64,000 nt of DNA, taken from Neorhizobium petrolearium. Its GTDB lineage: Bacteria > Pseudomonadota > Alphaproteobacteria > Rhizobiales > Rhizobiaceae. Position 1 is the first letter of the stretch; each line of letters begins with the position of its first letter. Below are positions 34,699 to 44,564 of this stretch, piece by piece. The notes beneath the pieces are model-generated. The model had not been told where the DNA came from. It made no database searches and saw nothing but the letters and a program-made list of their open reading frames with translations. The stretch lies in assembly GCF_017873175.1 (NCBI RefSeq), contig NZ_JAGGJW010000004.1, positions 186,001-250,000 on the forward strand, in the 5' to 3' direction. Position numbers and translations under genes: made by a program.

Positions 34699-36084
34699 AT
34701 GAGCGTTACGCTCAAGCTCTACAATACACTGACCCGCGAGAAGGCGGAGTTTTCGCCGATCGATGCCCGGAATGTGCGCATGTATGTCTGCGGTCCGACG
34801 GTCTACGACTACGCCCATATCGGCAATGCGCGTCCTGCAATCGTCTTCGACGTGCTCTTCCGGCTGCTGCGCCACGTCTATGGCGAAAACCACGTCACCT
34901 ATGCACGCAACATTACCGACGTGGACGACAAGATCAACGCCCGGGCGCTGCGCGACCATCCCGGCCTGCCGCTCAACGAGGCGATCCGCGCGGTCACCGA
35001 ACGAACCGAGACGCAGTATCACGAGGATGTGGCCGCACTCGGCTGCCTCACGCCCACCATGGAGCCGCGCGCCACGGACAATATTTCCCAGATGATCGAA
35101 ATCATCGAGCAATTGATCGCCCGCGGCCATGCCTATTTGGCGGCCGGCGAAGTGCTGTTCGACACGAAGTCGATGCGCGACTACGGCCAGCTTTCCAAGC
35201 GTCCCCTCGATGAGCAGCAGGCCGGCGCCCGCGTCGCCGTGGATGCACACAAGAAGAACCCCGGCGATTTTGTCCTCTGGAAGCTCTCCTCCCACAACGA
35301 GCCCGGCTGGGAGAGCCCCTGGGGCCGTGGCCGGCCGGGTTGGCATATCGAGTGCTCGGCGATGAGCCAGCGTTATCTCGGCGAGGTGTTCGACATCCAT
35401 GGCGGCGGGCTCGATCTCATCTTCCCGCATCATGAGAACGAGATCGCCCAGTCGCGTTGCGCCCACGGTACGGACGTGATGGCGAATGTCTGGATGCACA
35501 ACGGCTTCGTGCAGGTCGAAGGCCGCAAGATGTCGAAGTCCGAAGGCAATTTCGTCACCATCTACGACCTCCTGCACACGGATACCTTCGGCGGCCGGCA
35601 ATGGCCGGGCGATGTGCTAAGGCTTGCCATGCTGATGACGCACTACCGCGAGCCGATCGACTTTTCGGTGAAGCGGCTGGAGGAAGCCGAGCGCCTCATC
35701 GCCAAATGGCCCGCCGCCGACCCTTCGGATGCAGCCCCTGCCGACGTCGTACTGGAGGCGCTCGCGGACGACCTCAACACGGTCGCCGCCGTTCAGGCGC
35801 TGCACGGATTGGCGCAGGACGCCAACGCCGACAAGTCGCTGCTGCACGTCTTCGCGGCGAGCGCCGCCCTTCTCGGCGTGCTGCCACAAAAGATGGAGAT
35901 CGACGAGGCCGTCGCCGCCGAGATCGACCGGCGCGTCAAGGCGCGCCTCGAACTCCTCAAGGCGAAGAATTTTGCCGAGGCCGACAAGATCCGCGACACG
36001 CTTTCCGCCGAAGGTATCCAGCTCAAGGACGGCAAGGACCCGGCAACCGGCGAACGGGTGACCACGTGGGAGGTGAAGCGGTAG
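34699..36084 (+). CDS. cysS: Cysteinyl-tRNA synthetase
   Basis: A 461-residue class I synthetase charging tRNA-Cys. It shows the HIGH-like motif AHIGNARPA (about 38), the KMSKS loop (about 282) and the zinc site formed by the N-terminal Cys, HIECSAM and HHENE. The ATG at 34699 is eight bases after GGGAG and gives the family N-terminus [10 protein letters not shown]. The spacing to the next gene (61 bases) allows co-transcription with the GFA genes. Confidence 0.97.
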   Translation: MSVTLKLYNTLTREKAEFSPIDARNVRMYVCGPTVYDYAHIGNARPAIVFDVLFRLLRHVYGENHVTYARNITDVDDKINARALRDHPGLPLNEAIRAVTERTETQYHEDVAALGCLTPTMEPRATDNISQMIEIIEQLIARGHAYLAAGEVLFDTKSMRDYGQLSKRPLDEQQAGARVAVDAHKKNPGDFVLWKLSSHNEPGWESPWGRGRPGWHIECSAMSQRYLGEVFDIHGGGLDLIFPHHENEIAQSRCAHGTDVMANVWMHNGFVQVEGRKMSKSEGNFVTIYDLLHTDTFGGRQWPGDVLRLAMLMTHYREPIDFSVKRLEEAERLIAKWPAADPSDAAPADVVLEALADDLNTVAAVQALHGLAQDANADKSLLHVFAASAALLGVLPQKMEIDEAVAAEIDRRVKARLELLKAKNFAEADKIRDTLSAEGIQLKDGKDPATGERVTTWEVKR

Positions 36085-36145
36085 GATGGGTGCCCTTGCG
36101 GCATATCCCCCTCTGCCCTGACGAACGAGAAGAGGAGACTCGCCC

Positions 36146-36637
36146 ATGACCCATATCCATACCGGCGGGTGCCAGTGCGGTGCCGTGCGCTTCCGTGCGG
36201 ACGGAGAGATCGGTTTTCCGCATCTGTGCCACTGCCGCATGTGCCAGAAAGCGGCAGGCAACTATTTCATGCCGCTCGGTGGCGTGAAGTGGGAAAACTT
36301 CTCCTACACCCGTGGCGAGCCGGCCTGGTTTCACTCCTCCGAAACCGTGAAGCGTGGCTTCTGCGGAAAGTGCGGCACGCCGCTCTTCTATGATGGCGGG
36401 AGCGATCATGTCAGCATCACGCTCGGTTCACTGGACGATCCGGAAAGCGTCAAGCCTCGGCTGCAGACCAATCTCGTGCACAAGATGTCCTTTTTTGGCG
36501 AACTGGATCACCTAACGCACGAGACGGCCATGGATATGACGCCGGACGAGGCAAGGAAGGTCGCGGCGAGCAGCCGGCAGCATCCGGATCACGATACCGA
36601 GGTCTGGCCGCCGGAGCGATGGGAGGAGAAGCCATGA
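36146..36637 (+). CDS. GFA family zinc protein, copy 1 of 3
   Basis: A 163-residue protein of the glutathione-dependent formaldehyde-activating (GFA/CENP-V) family. The structural and catalytic zinc cysteines are all present: C9 and C11 (GCQCG), C28, C30 and C33 (CHCRMC), C73 and C76 (CGKCGTP). Family members bind zinc; some were reported to condense formaldehyde with glutathione, though this activity is disputed. Its stop overlaps the next copy's ATG. The shared C-terminal HPDHDTEVWP motif occurs in all three copies. Confidence 0.92.
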   Translation: MTHIHTGGCQCGAVRFRADGEIGFPHLCHCRMCQKAAGNYFMPLGGVKWENFSYTRGEPAWFHSSETVKRGFCGKCGTPLFYDGGSDHVSITLGSLDDPESVKPRLQTNLVHKMSFFGELDHLTHETAMDMTPDEARKVAASSRQHPDHDTEVWPPERWEEKP

Positions 36638-37134
36638 GCGATATTGTCCGAACCGGCGGCTGCCAGTGCGGCGCGATCCGCTTCCGGCTGGAGGGTGAGC
36701 CGAAGGATTCGTCGATCTGCCATTGCCGCATGTGCCAGAAGGCTTTCGGCGCCTATTATGCGCCGCTGGTTGCCGTCGGCGAGGCGGAGCTTGCGTGGAC
36801 GCGCGGTGAGCTCAAATATTTCCAGTCGTCGAACCATGTGCGGCGCGGCTTCTGCGCGGATTGCGGCACGCCGATGACCTACGAGGCTGACGACGGAATT
36901 GCGATTTCCGCCGGCAGCTTCGACGATCCGGCCTCCCTGCCACCCGTCGTGCAATATGGTATCGAGGCCAAGCTTCCCTTCGTGGACCGGCTGCATCAAT
37001 TGCCCGGACGGCACACGATGGAGGATATCGAGGCGGCGCCCTTCCTCGCCGACGTCGTCTCGTACCAGCATCCGGACCACGATACCGAAACCTGGCCGCC
37101 GGAGAACCGGCAGAAGGAGAAGAAGCATGAATGA
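36634..37134 (+). CDS. GFA family zinc protein, copy 2 of 3
   Basis: A 166-residue homologue of the flanking genes with zinc cysteines at C10, C12, C29, C31, C34, C74 and C77. The ATG at 36634 overlaps the copy 1 stop in an ATGA motif and is preceded by GGGAGGAGAA. Between the cysteine clusters its sequence (APLVAVGEAELAWTRGELKYF) differs from copy 1, so the copies are old duplicates, not recent ones. It ends in a Lys-rich tail (NRQKEKKHE) that overlaps the start of copy 3. Confidence 0.92.
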   Translation: MSDIVRTGGCQCGAIRFRLEGEPKDSSICHCRMCQKAFGAYYAPLVAVGEAELAWTRGELKYFQSSNHVRRGFCADCGTPMTYEADDGIAISAGSFDDPASLPPVVQYGIEAKLPFVDRLHQLPGRHTMEDIEAAPFLADVVSYQHPDHDTETWPPENRQKEKKHE

Positions 37135-37603
37135 GCAACTGAGAACAGGCGGCTGCCAGTGCGGCGCCGTGCGCTTCCGCATCCATGGAAAGCTGGGGCG
37201 GCCTTCCATCTGCCATTGCCGCATGTGCCAGAAACAGTTCGGCTCCTTCTTCTCCGCGCTGGTCACCGTGCCGCCGGAGAGCCTGGAATGGACGCGCGGC
37301 GAGCCGAGCTATTTCCAGTCATCGGTCAATATCGACCGGGGCTTCTGCCCTCATTGCGGGACGCCGCTGACCTACCGCCATCCGAGCGGAATCGAACTCG
37401 CCATCGGCGCCTTCGACGACCGTTCCGATCTCGCGCCGCAGATTCAGGTCAACTATGCCTACCGGCTGCCCTGGGTCGAAACGATCTTCGACCAGCCGGT
37501 CTTCGAAGATCCGGATTTCGACCGGCAGCAGGAACAGATCATCTCCTTCCAGCATCCCGACCACGATACCGAAATCTGGCCGGAAAAAGGCCTTCACCTG
37601 TGA
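37127..37603 (+). CDS. GFA family zinc protein, copy 3 of 3
   Basis: A 158-residue member of the same family, cysteines C10, C12, C29, C31, C34, C74 and C77. The ATG at 37127 overlaps the end of copy 2 by eight bases. An extended upstream frame would overlap copy 2 heavily and is rejected. It is closer to copy 2 than to copy 1 around the first cluster (SICHCRMCQK). Its stop overlaps a GTG that begins a tiny membrane protein, extending the tightly coupled array to four genes. Confidence 0.92.
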   Translation: MNEQLRTGGCQCGAVRFRIHGKLGRPSICHCRMCQKQFGSFFSALVTVPPESLEWTRGEPSYFQSSVNIDRGFCPHCGTPLTYRHPSGIELAIGAFDDRSDLAPQIQVNYAYRLPWVETIFDQPVFEDPDFDRQQEQIISFQHPDHDTEIWPEKGLHL

Positions 37604-37716
37604 CCGGCAACCCGAACCTGAAGATGCCGAAATGGCTGTTCTACGGGCTGATCGCCAAGGGTGCGATCGTCGTGCTCATCACCGCCGCGGTGCTCGCCTA
37701 TGCATTCCTCGGATGA
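37600..37716 (+). CDS. Predicted 38-residue single-helix membrane protein
   Basis: A short frame starting at a GTG that overlaps the stop of GFA copy 3 (GTGA), with an alternative ATG at 37624. A polar N-terminus (TGNPNLKMPKW) is followed by one hydrophobic helix (about 15-37) ending AFLG. Translational coupling to the GFA array and the clean membrane segment argue that it is real, but I do not recognise a family. Confidence 0.55.
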   Translation: MTGNPNLKMPKWLFYGLIAKGAIVVLITAAVLAYAFLG

Positions 37717-37724
37717 GGGACTGA

Positions 37725-38738
<1,014 letters not shown>

Positions 38739-38748
38739 CAACATTTGC

Positions 38749-38886
38749 CCCTCACCCTAACCCTCTCCCCGCTTGCGGGGAGAGGGGACGCGCCATACCC
38801 AGCGTCGAGGGTGGAGAAAACGGGGCGGCATATTTCCTTCTCCCCGTCCCCACGGGGAGAAGGTGCCCGGCAGGGCGGATGAGGGG
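38749..38886. repeat. RIME-like palindromic intergenic element, copy 1
   Basis: An element of about 138 bases bounded by CCCCTCA (38749-38755) and its complement TGAGGGG (38880-38886). It contains two large perfect stems: CCCTCTCCCCGC (38761-38772) with 38775-38786, and CCTTCTCCCCGT (38836-38847) with 38852-38863. The CTTCTCCCC...GGGGAGAAG core and GGATGAGGGG end resemble the RIME repeats of rhizobial genomes. It fills the gap between pip and cimA. Confidence 0.85.
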
Positions 38887-38912
38887 CAATATCGCCCCAT
38901 AGGATTTTGGAC

Positions 38913-40529
38913 ATGACACGCGAACGCATCTATCTCTTCGACACCACGCTCCGCGACGGGCAGCAGACGCCCGGCGTCGATTTTTCCGTCGAGGACAAGA
39001 TCGCCATCTCCAATCTCCTGGACGAATTCGGCATCGACTATGTCGAGGGCGGCTATCCGGGCGCCAACCCCACAGACACGGCCTTCTTCTCCGAAAAACG
39101 CACAGAGAAATCGACATTCGTCGCCTTCGGCATGACGAAGCGCGCCGGCATTTCCGCCTCCAACGATCCGGGTCTTGCCGTGCTCCTGCAGGCGAAGAGC
39201 GATGCGATCTGTTTCGTCGCGAAGAGCTGGGACTATCACGTGCGCGTCGCGCTCGGCTGTTCCAACGAGGAGAACCTCGAGGCGATCCGCGAGAGCGTCG
39301 AAGCCGCCCGCAGCGCGGCCAAGGAAGCGATGGTCGATTGCGAGCATTTCTTCGACGGCTACAAGGCCAATCCGAAATACGCGCTTGCCTGCGCGAAGAC
39401 CGCCTACGAGGCCGGCGCCCGCTGGGTCGTGCTCTGCGACACCAATGGCGGCACGCAGCCACATGAAATCCGCGAGATCGTTTCAGCGGTGATCGCCGCC
39501 GGCATTCCGGGTTCGTCGCTCGGTATTCATGCCCATGACGATACAGGCCAGGCGGTCGCCAATTCGCTTGCAGCCGTCGAGGCGGGCTGTCGGCAGATCC
39601 AGGGCACGCTGAACGGCATCGGCGAGCGCTGTGGCAATGCCAATCTCGTCACCCTGATCGCGACGCTTTCGCTGAAGAAAACCTATTCCTCGCGCTTCGA
39701 AACGGCGATCGACGCGGAAAGCCTCACCGGCCTCACCGCTCTCAGCCATGCTTTCGACGAGCTGCTCAACCGTTCGCCGAACCATCAGAGTCCGTACGTC
39801 GGGGCATCCGCTTTCGCCACCAAGGCCGGCATCCATGCTTCCGCCCTGCTCAAGGACCCGCGTACCTACGAGCATGTGACACCGGAGAGCGTCGGCAACT
39901 TCCGCAAGGTCATGGTCTCGGACCAGGGCGGCAAGTCGAACTTCATCAATGCCTTGAAACGGCGCGGCATCGAGGTCGCCAAGGATGATCCCAAACTTGA
40001 CCAGCTGATCTCGATCGTGAAGGAGCGCGAAGCTTCCGGCTATGCCTACGAGGGCGCCGACGCGAGCTTCGAACTGCTTGCCCGCCGCACGCTCGGCACC
40101 ATCCCGGAATTCTTCACCGTCGAAGGGTTCCGCGTGATGGTCGAGCGCCGGTTCGATTCCCACGGCCGCATCAAGATCGTCTCGGAGGCGGTGGTGAAGA
40201 TCGCGGTCGACGGCGAGACGCATATGTCGGTCGCCGAAGGCGATGGCCCGGTCAACGCGCTCGACCGGGCGCTACGCAAGGATTTCGGCAAATACCAGCA
40301 CGAGATCGACGACCTCGTGCTGGCCGATTTCAAGGTGCGTATCCTCAATGGCGGAACAGAGGCGATCACCCGCGTTCTGATCGAATCCACCGATTCGAGC
40401 GGCGTGCGCTGGTGGACGGTTGGGGTTTCGGAAAACATCATCGACGCCTCGTTCCAGGCGCTGATGGATTCCGTCATCTACAAGCTGATGAAGAATCGGG
40501 AACTCGCCGGTAAGATCGCCGCGGAGTAA
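38913..40529 (+). CDS. cimA: Citramalate synthase
   Basis: A 538-residue LeuA-family enzyme that condenses pyruvate with acetyl-CoA to citramalate, a threonine-independent route to 2-oxobutyrate for isoleucine. The N-terminal FDTTLRDGQQTPGVDFS, the metal-binding HAHDDTGQA (about 210) and the C-terminal LeuA dimer domain (about 395-530) fit the CimA type rather than homocitrate synthase. The ATG at 38913 follows AGGA by eight bases. An isopropylmalate-synthase-like role is less likely from the N-terminal GVDFSVEDK motif. Confidence 0.88.
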   Translation: MTRERIYLFDTTLRDGQQTPGVDFSVEDKIAISNLLDEFGIDYVEGGYPGANPTDTAFFSEKRTEKSTFVAFGMTKRAGISASNDPGLAVLLQAKSDAICFVAKSWDYHVRVALGCSNEENLEAIRESVEAARSAAKEAMVDCEHFFDGYKANPKYALACAKTAYEAGARWVVLCDTNGGTQPHEIREIVSAVIAAGIPGSSLGIHAHDDTGQAVANSLAAVEAGCRQIQGTLNGIGERCGNANLVTLIATLSLKKTYSSRFETAIDAESLTGLTALSHAFDELLNRSPNHQSPYVGASAFATKAGIHASALLKDPRTYEHVTPESVGNFRKVMVSDQGGKSNFINALKRRGIEVAKDDPKLDQLISIVKEREASGYAYEGADASFELLARRTLGTIPEFFTVEGFRVMVERRFDSHGRIKIVSEAVVKIAVDGETHMSVAEGDGPVNALDRALRKDFGKYQHEIDDLVLADFKVRILNGGTEAITRVLIESTDSSGVRWWTVGVSENIIDASFQALMDSVIYKLMKNRELAGKIAAE

Positions 40530-40552
40530 TCAAGGCCCGGCGCTTGCCCGCT

Positions 40553-41257
40553 TCACTTCCTGGCAAGCGCCATGATCGTCCAGCCAAACCCCAACCTTTC
40601 CTTGAGCCGTTCGACGCGATTGCCGAACAGGAGGCGAATTGGCTCGTTCAGCCTTGAAGAGTTCACGACGCGCATGAGCCCCTTGTTCGCCTTCGGTGAG
40701 ACTGTGAACAGCTCGGTAACCACGAAGTTGTTTTCGAGAAGATTGCGGAGTTCGCCTTTGTCCACCCAGCGGCGGATCTGGCCCGTCGCCGGTGGAGGGA
40801 CATTATTGAAGTTCTCAAGGACATAACGGTTCTGTGTTGCCATCATCAGATAACCGCCCGGCCTTAGATGATCCGCGAGCTTTCTCACAAAGGCCGCCTG
40901 ATCCTCGACATGGGAAAGAACTTCGAGCGTCACGACCACGTCGAATTTCTCCACGCCGAAATCCAGGTGCATGAAATCACCGGGGACAAAGCGGATATGC
41001 GGCATACGTCGGCTGGCGCGCGCCAGAACCTCATCCGACAGATCGGTCGCGGTGACGCTTCCGTAGCGCGACAGCTGATTGCAGAACCAACCCGATCCGC
41101 AGCCCGCTTCCAGGATCGCGGCATCGCGAATTTCCAGCCTGTCCAGCCAGCCGGTCACCACCTCCGCCTGCCGGAGTGAAACATCATGGACGGCATGCTC
41201 ACGAGCGGAAGCATTCCAGTCGTTCCAAAAGCGCGTTTGGAGGCCGATTTCTTGCAT
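40553..41257 (-). CDS. Class I SAM-dependent methyltransferase
   Basis: A 234-residue methyltransferase with SAM motif I ILEAGCGSGWFCNQLS (about 48-63), acidic ATDLSDEVL (about 70) and the post-motif VVVTLEVLSHVED (about 106). The C-terminal part (about 180-234) carries basic residues and RLKERLGFGWTIMALARK. The ATG at 41257 has GGAGTGG upstream; a longer frame starting at 41290 is less likely. Substrate unknown; the fold is that of UbiG-like small-molecule methyltransferases. Confidence 0.8.
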   Translation of the reverse strand: MQEIGLQTRFWNDWNASAREHAVHDVSLRQAEVVTGWLDRLEIRDAAILEAGCGSGWFCNQLSRYGSVTATDLSDEVLARASRRMPHIRFVPGDFMHLDFGVEKFDVVVTLEVLSHVEDQAAFVRKLADHLRPGGYLMMATQNRYVLENFNNVPPPATGQIRRWVDKGELRNLLENNFVVTELFTVSPKANKGLMRVVNSSRLNEPIRLLFGNRVERLKERLGFGWTIMALARK

Positions 41258-41460
41258 GTCAACGCCACTCCGAATGCAGCGCCGTCCCATGCCGCCATAG
41301 GTCTCCGCTGGAGGGTGGGAAAGCCGCCTTTATCGAAGGCTACCACTGGAGCACCCGTCTCCCCATCTGTCCATTAGAGGTATGTGCCGGAGTAACGCTT
41401 GTGCGAGCGGTTGCCTCGACATGACACGCGAAAGAGCAGAATGCCGAAGCCTGTTGTTCC

Positions 41461-42333
41461 TCACACCTCCTCGAACGACAGTCCCCAATCCTCCTCACCG
41501 TACCATTCCTCCCGCCCCGGCGGCGTTTGCCAGCGAAAGCTGCGCACCTGAAAGCCTCGGCGCGAGCGGAAGGCATCGGCCAGTCGCTGATGGCGGCCTT
41601 CCGGTGGGGGCTCCTGTCCCTCGACCCAGACGAAGGAGACTGGCTGCAGGAATTTTGCGCCGAAGCCTGACGGCCGGCGGTCGATGATCAGGAACCCGGC
41701 CCACCGGGTGAAACCGGCAGGCCTGCCGTTCTCGATCGCCGGGACGCCAAGGGGGAAGAGCGTCCTGCCGTAGATCGCGAGATTATCGATCCAGGCTTCC
41801 GGTGGATGGTCGAGCGCAAAATTGGCATAAACAACATCCGCATCCTCCTCCGGCCATTCGGTCCCATCGCCGTGAATGAGCTGGACGTTCGCATAGCGGC
41901 CAAGGTTTTCCCGCGCCTTTTCCGCCAGTGCTTCATCATATTCGACTGCGATTACCCGGCCCGACGGTCCCACCAGTTCCGCGATGATTGCACTGTAATA
42001 GCCTGTTCCGGCCCCGAGATGGGTGACCGTCTCCCCTTCCCGAATGCCGAGCGCATGCAGCGCTGCGGCATGCAGCGAGGGCATGCCGTTATTGACGCCG
42101 CGTGCCGTATCAATCCCGATCAGCATATCCTGATAAAGAACGACGGGATCGGCGGATGCCATCTCCCGATAGTTGTGGAAGTCCTTGTAGATCCAGGGCG
42201 GCGGCCCGATGAATTCCTCGCGCGCTACCTTCGCAAAAGCCGCTAAAAGTCTGTCGTTCCTGGAAATTCCGGCTTTCGCCAATATCTGTTTCGCATAGAT
42301 CTGCCGGTGTACCGGCTCATCCTCGAAAGCCAT
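41461..42333 (-). CDS. Protein-L-isoaspartate O-methyltransferase-like protein
   Basis: A 290-residue methyltransferase of the PCMT type: the N-terminal REEFIGPPPW segment, SAM motif LGAGTGYYSAIIAEL (about 107-121) and the following VIAVEYDEAL match repair enzymes for damaged aspartyl residues. It is longer than standard Pcm (about 210 residues), with a C-terminal extension from about 215 rich in Arg and Trp. The typical Pcm substrate-loop motif is not clearly conserved, so the substrate may differ. It is divergent from rarD. Confidence 0.75.
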   Translation of the reverse strand: MAFEDEPVHRQIYAKQILAKAGISRNDRLLAAFAKVAREEFIGPPPWIYKDFHNYREMASADPVVLYQDMLIGIDTARGVNNGMPSLHAAALHALGIREGETVTHLGAGTGYYSAIIAELVGPSGRVIAVEYDEALAEKARENLGRYANVQLIHGDGTEWPEEDADVVYANFALDHPPEAWIDNLAIYGRTLFPLGVPAIENGRPAGFTRWAGFLIIDRRPSGFGAKFLQPVSFVWVEGQEPPPEGRHQRLADAFRSRRGFQVRSFRWQTPPGREEWYGEEDWGLSFEEV

Positions 42334-42465
42334 TCAACCCTCCGCTCTCAAAGGCAACCACCATTCCATGCGAAGCTTACAGGATCGCGACAGGTCATGG
42401 TTCCTTCAAGGAAATGAATTGGTTCGGCTCAATCTATTCGTTTAGACCGGGGAAAAATAGAATAA

Positions 42466-43401
42466 ATGATGGAAACACCCGCAATGGCCTCCGATACCAC
42501 CTCTGATATCATCAAGAACGAGGATACGCCGCGCGGTTTCGCGTTCGGGCTGACGGCCTATTTCCTCTGGGGTTTCCTCCCGTTCTACCTAAAGGCGGTC
42601 GCCCATATCCCCTCGCTCGAAGTTTTGGCGCATCGCGCGATCTGGTCCGTTCCGGTTGCCGGGATCGTCCTCGTCGCGCTGCGCCGCACGGCCGACCTGA
42701 AGGTCGCGCTGAAGACGCCGCGCATGCTGGGCATGGCCTGCCTGACCGCGGCGATCATCATGGTCAACTGGGGCATCTATGTCTGGGCAGTCGCCGCCGG
42801 TCGCGCGCTGGATGCCGCGCTCGGTTATTTCATCAACCCGCTCTTCAGCGTCTTTCTCGCAGCCGTCATTCTCAAGGAGAAGCTGGCGCCCGCGCAGCTC
42901 GTGGCGATCGGCCTGGTCGTGGTGGCCGTCGCGATTCTAACGATCGATGCCGGAGGCCTGCCGTGGGTGTCGATCGGACTTACCGTAACCTGGGGCTTCT
43001 ATGCGCTTTTCCGCAAGACACTGCCGATCGGGCCGAACCAGGGCTTTTTCCTGGAGGTGCTGCTGATCAGCATTCCCTGCCTGCCCTATGTGGTCTGGCT
43101 CGAGGCCACCGGACAAGGCCACCTCCTCCACTCGACCGGCTGGGACACGTTCATCCTGGCGGTCGCAGGCTTGGTCACCGCCGTTCCTCTGATGGTCTAT
43201 GCCAACGGTGCCAAGCTCCTGACGCTCTCTACCATCGCGATCATGCAGTATATCGCGCCGACAATGATCTTCCTCATCGCAGTCTTCGCCTTCCACGAGC
43301 CACTCAGCCTCGTCAAGCTCGGTGCCTTCGTGCTGATCTGGGCAGCGCTGGCAATCTATACATGGTCGATGCTTAGGCAGGTGCGCGGGCGCTCGCTTTA
43401 A
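42466..43401 (+). CDS. rarD: EamA family transporter RarD
   Basis: A 311-residue inner-membrane protein with ten helices. The first helix and loop (FAFGLTAYFLWGFLPFYLKAV split around 26-45) and NWGIYVWAVAAGRALDAALGYFINPL are diagnostic for RarD, linked in E. coli to chloramphenicol sensitivity, role unknown. It starts at the first of two ATGs after a GGGGAAAA site. A cupin gene follows after 17 bases. Confidence 0.93.
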   Translation: MMETPAMASDTTSDIIKNEDTPRGFAFGLTAYFLWGFLPFYLKAVAHIPSLEVLAHRAIWSVPVAGIVLVALRRTADLKVALKTPRMLGMACLTAAIIMVNWGIYVWAVAAGRALDAALGYFINPLFSVFLAAVILKEKLAPAQLVAIGLVVVAVAILTIDAGGLPWVSIGLTVTWGFYALFRKTLPIGPNQGFFLEVLLISIPCLPYVVWLEATGQGHLLHSTGWDTFILAVAGLVTAVPLMVYANGAKLLTLSTIAIMQYIAPTMIFLIAVFAFHEPLSLVKLGAFVLIWAALAIYTWSMLRQVRGRSL

Positions 43402-43418
43402 GATACTGAGGCATACTC

Positions 43419-43748
43419 ATGAAAATGAACGGGATTCCCTTCGGCACTACTGACTGGAGCGGCGTGCCGAAGGCCCGTCACGAGGGCGAGCGCGGCTTCG
43501 CGATCTGGCAGACTCGCCATTTCGGGGATCTACGGGTGCGCATGGTCGAATACTCGCCCGGGTACCTGGCCGACCATTGGTGCGTCAAGGGACACATTCT
43601 GCTCTGCCTCGAAGGGGAGCTTGCAACCGAACTCGCGGACGGCCGTGTCTTCGTGCTGAAGCCGGGTATGAGCTATCAGGTGGCCGACGACGCAGAGCCA
43701 CACCGCTCCTCGACATCTGGCGGCGCGAAACTCTTCATCGTCGACTGA
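43419..43748 (+). CDS. DHCW-motif cupin fold protein
   Basis: A 109-residue single-domain cupin. The motif DHWCVKGHILLCLEGEL (about 49-65) defines a small family of unknown function named for this signature; the histidines and Glu in it are likely metal ligands. The DADD/EPHRSS segment forms the second cupin motif. It is 17 bases after rarD and converges with the LOG-family gene. Confidence 0.9.
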   Translation: MKMNGIPFGTTDWSGVPKARHEGERGFAIWQTRHFGDLRVRMVEYSPGYLADHWCVKGHILLCLEGELATELADGRVFVLKPGMSYQVADDAEPHRSSTSGGAKLFIVD

Positions 43749-43754
43749 GGGCCA

Positions 43755-44360
43755 TCAGAGCTTTGAAATCACATCCTCCTCGCCATCGGACGGGGGACGG
43801 TCTTCGCCCCGCTCCAGGATCGCCGGGACGATCTGGTCCACTTCCGGGATGACCATGGGCTGGACGAGATGTGCGTGATGGACGAAGCCCTGCTCGCGCA
43901 TGTGCCGGATGAGCTCGAGCATCGGGTCCCAAAAGCCGCCGATATTGGCGAAGACCATCGGCTTCTGGTGCCGGCCGAGCTGCGCCCAGGTCATGATCTC
44001 GACGATCTCCTCCAGCGTGCCGAGGCCGCCCGGCAGGGTCACGAAAGCGTCAGCGCGCTCGAACATCTTATGCTTGCGCGCATGCATGTCCTCAGTCACA
44101 ATCAGCTCGTTGAGCTGGCCGAGCGAGTGGCGGGTCGCCTCCATATCGACAAGAAACTCGGGAATGATGCCGGTGACCTGACCGCCGTTCGACAGAACGC
44201 CGGATGCGACCGCACCCATGATGCCCTTGGTGCCTCCACCGTAGACAAGCCGAAGCCCGTGGGCAGCAATGGATTTTCCGAGCGCACGGCCCGCCTCTAT
44301 ATAGGCGGGATCGCGTCCCGGCTGCGAACCGCAATAAACGCAGATGGATCGAATCGGCAA
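43755..44360 (-). CDS. LOG family protein (TIGR00730 Rossmann fold)
   Basis: A 201-residue nucleotide-binding protein with the family's GGGTKGIMGAVA (about 40-51) and catalytic PGGLGTLEE (about 111-119) motifs, plus the VYCGSQPG start. Homologues release cytokinin bases from nucleotides (plant LOG) or hydrolyse AMP-type nucleotides in bacteria. In a plant-associated rhizobial relative cytokinin activation is possible, but ordinary nucleotide phosphoribohydrolase activity is equally likely. Confidence 0.92.
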   Translation of the reverse strand: MPIRSICVYCGSQPGRDPAYIEAGRALGKSIAAHGLRLVYGGGTKGIMGAVASGVLSNGGQVTGIIPEFLVDMEATRHSLGQLNELIVTEDMHARKHKMFERADAFVTLPGGLGTLEEIVEIMTWAQLGRHQKPMVFANIGGFWDPMLELIRHMREQGFVHHAHLVQPMVIPEVDQIVPAILERGEDRPPSDGEEDVISKL

Positions 44361-44564
44361 GAGTTTTCTCCGTCAGGCATTCCAAAGTGCGGGCAAGAAC
44401 ATGCCCTGATCCGCGAAATTGGCGGGAAATGCCCGGAAGAGCAAGGGTTTATAACGTGAAAAGCTTGTGAAGGCAGGAGGAAAGGATTAATCCGATTATG
44501 CGACGGTAATTTGATCCGCATCCCTCCACTGGCAGGGATTCAGGACCCGTCGGGAGAGACTTTG

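Noticed and set aside
38749..38886. The CTCTCCCC repeats as a CRISPR array
   Set aside because: They are palindromic modules without regularly spaced unique spacers; RIME-type repeats explain them.
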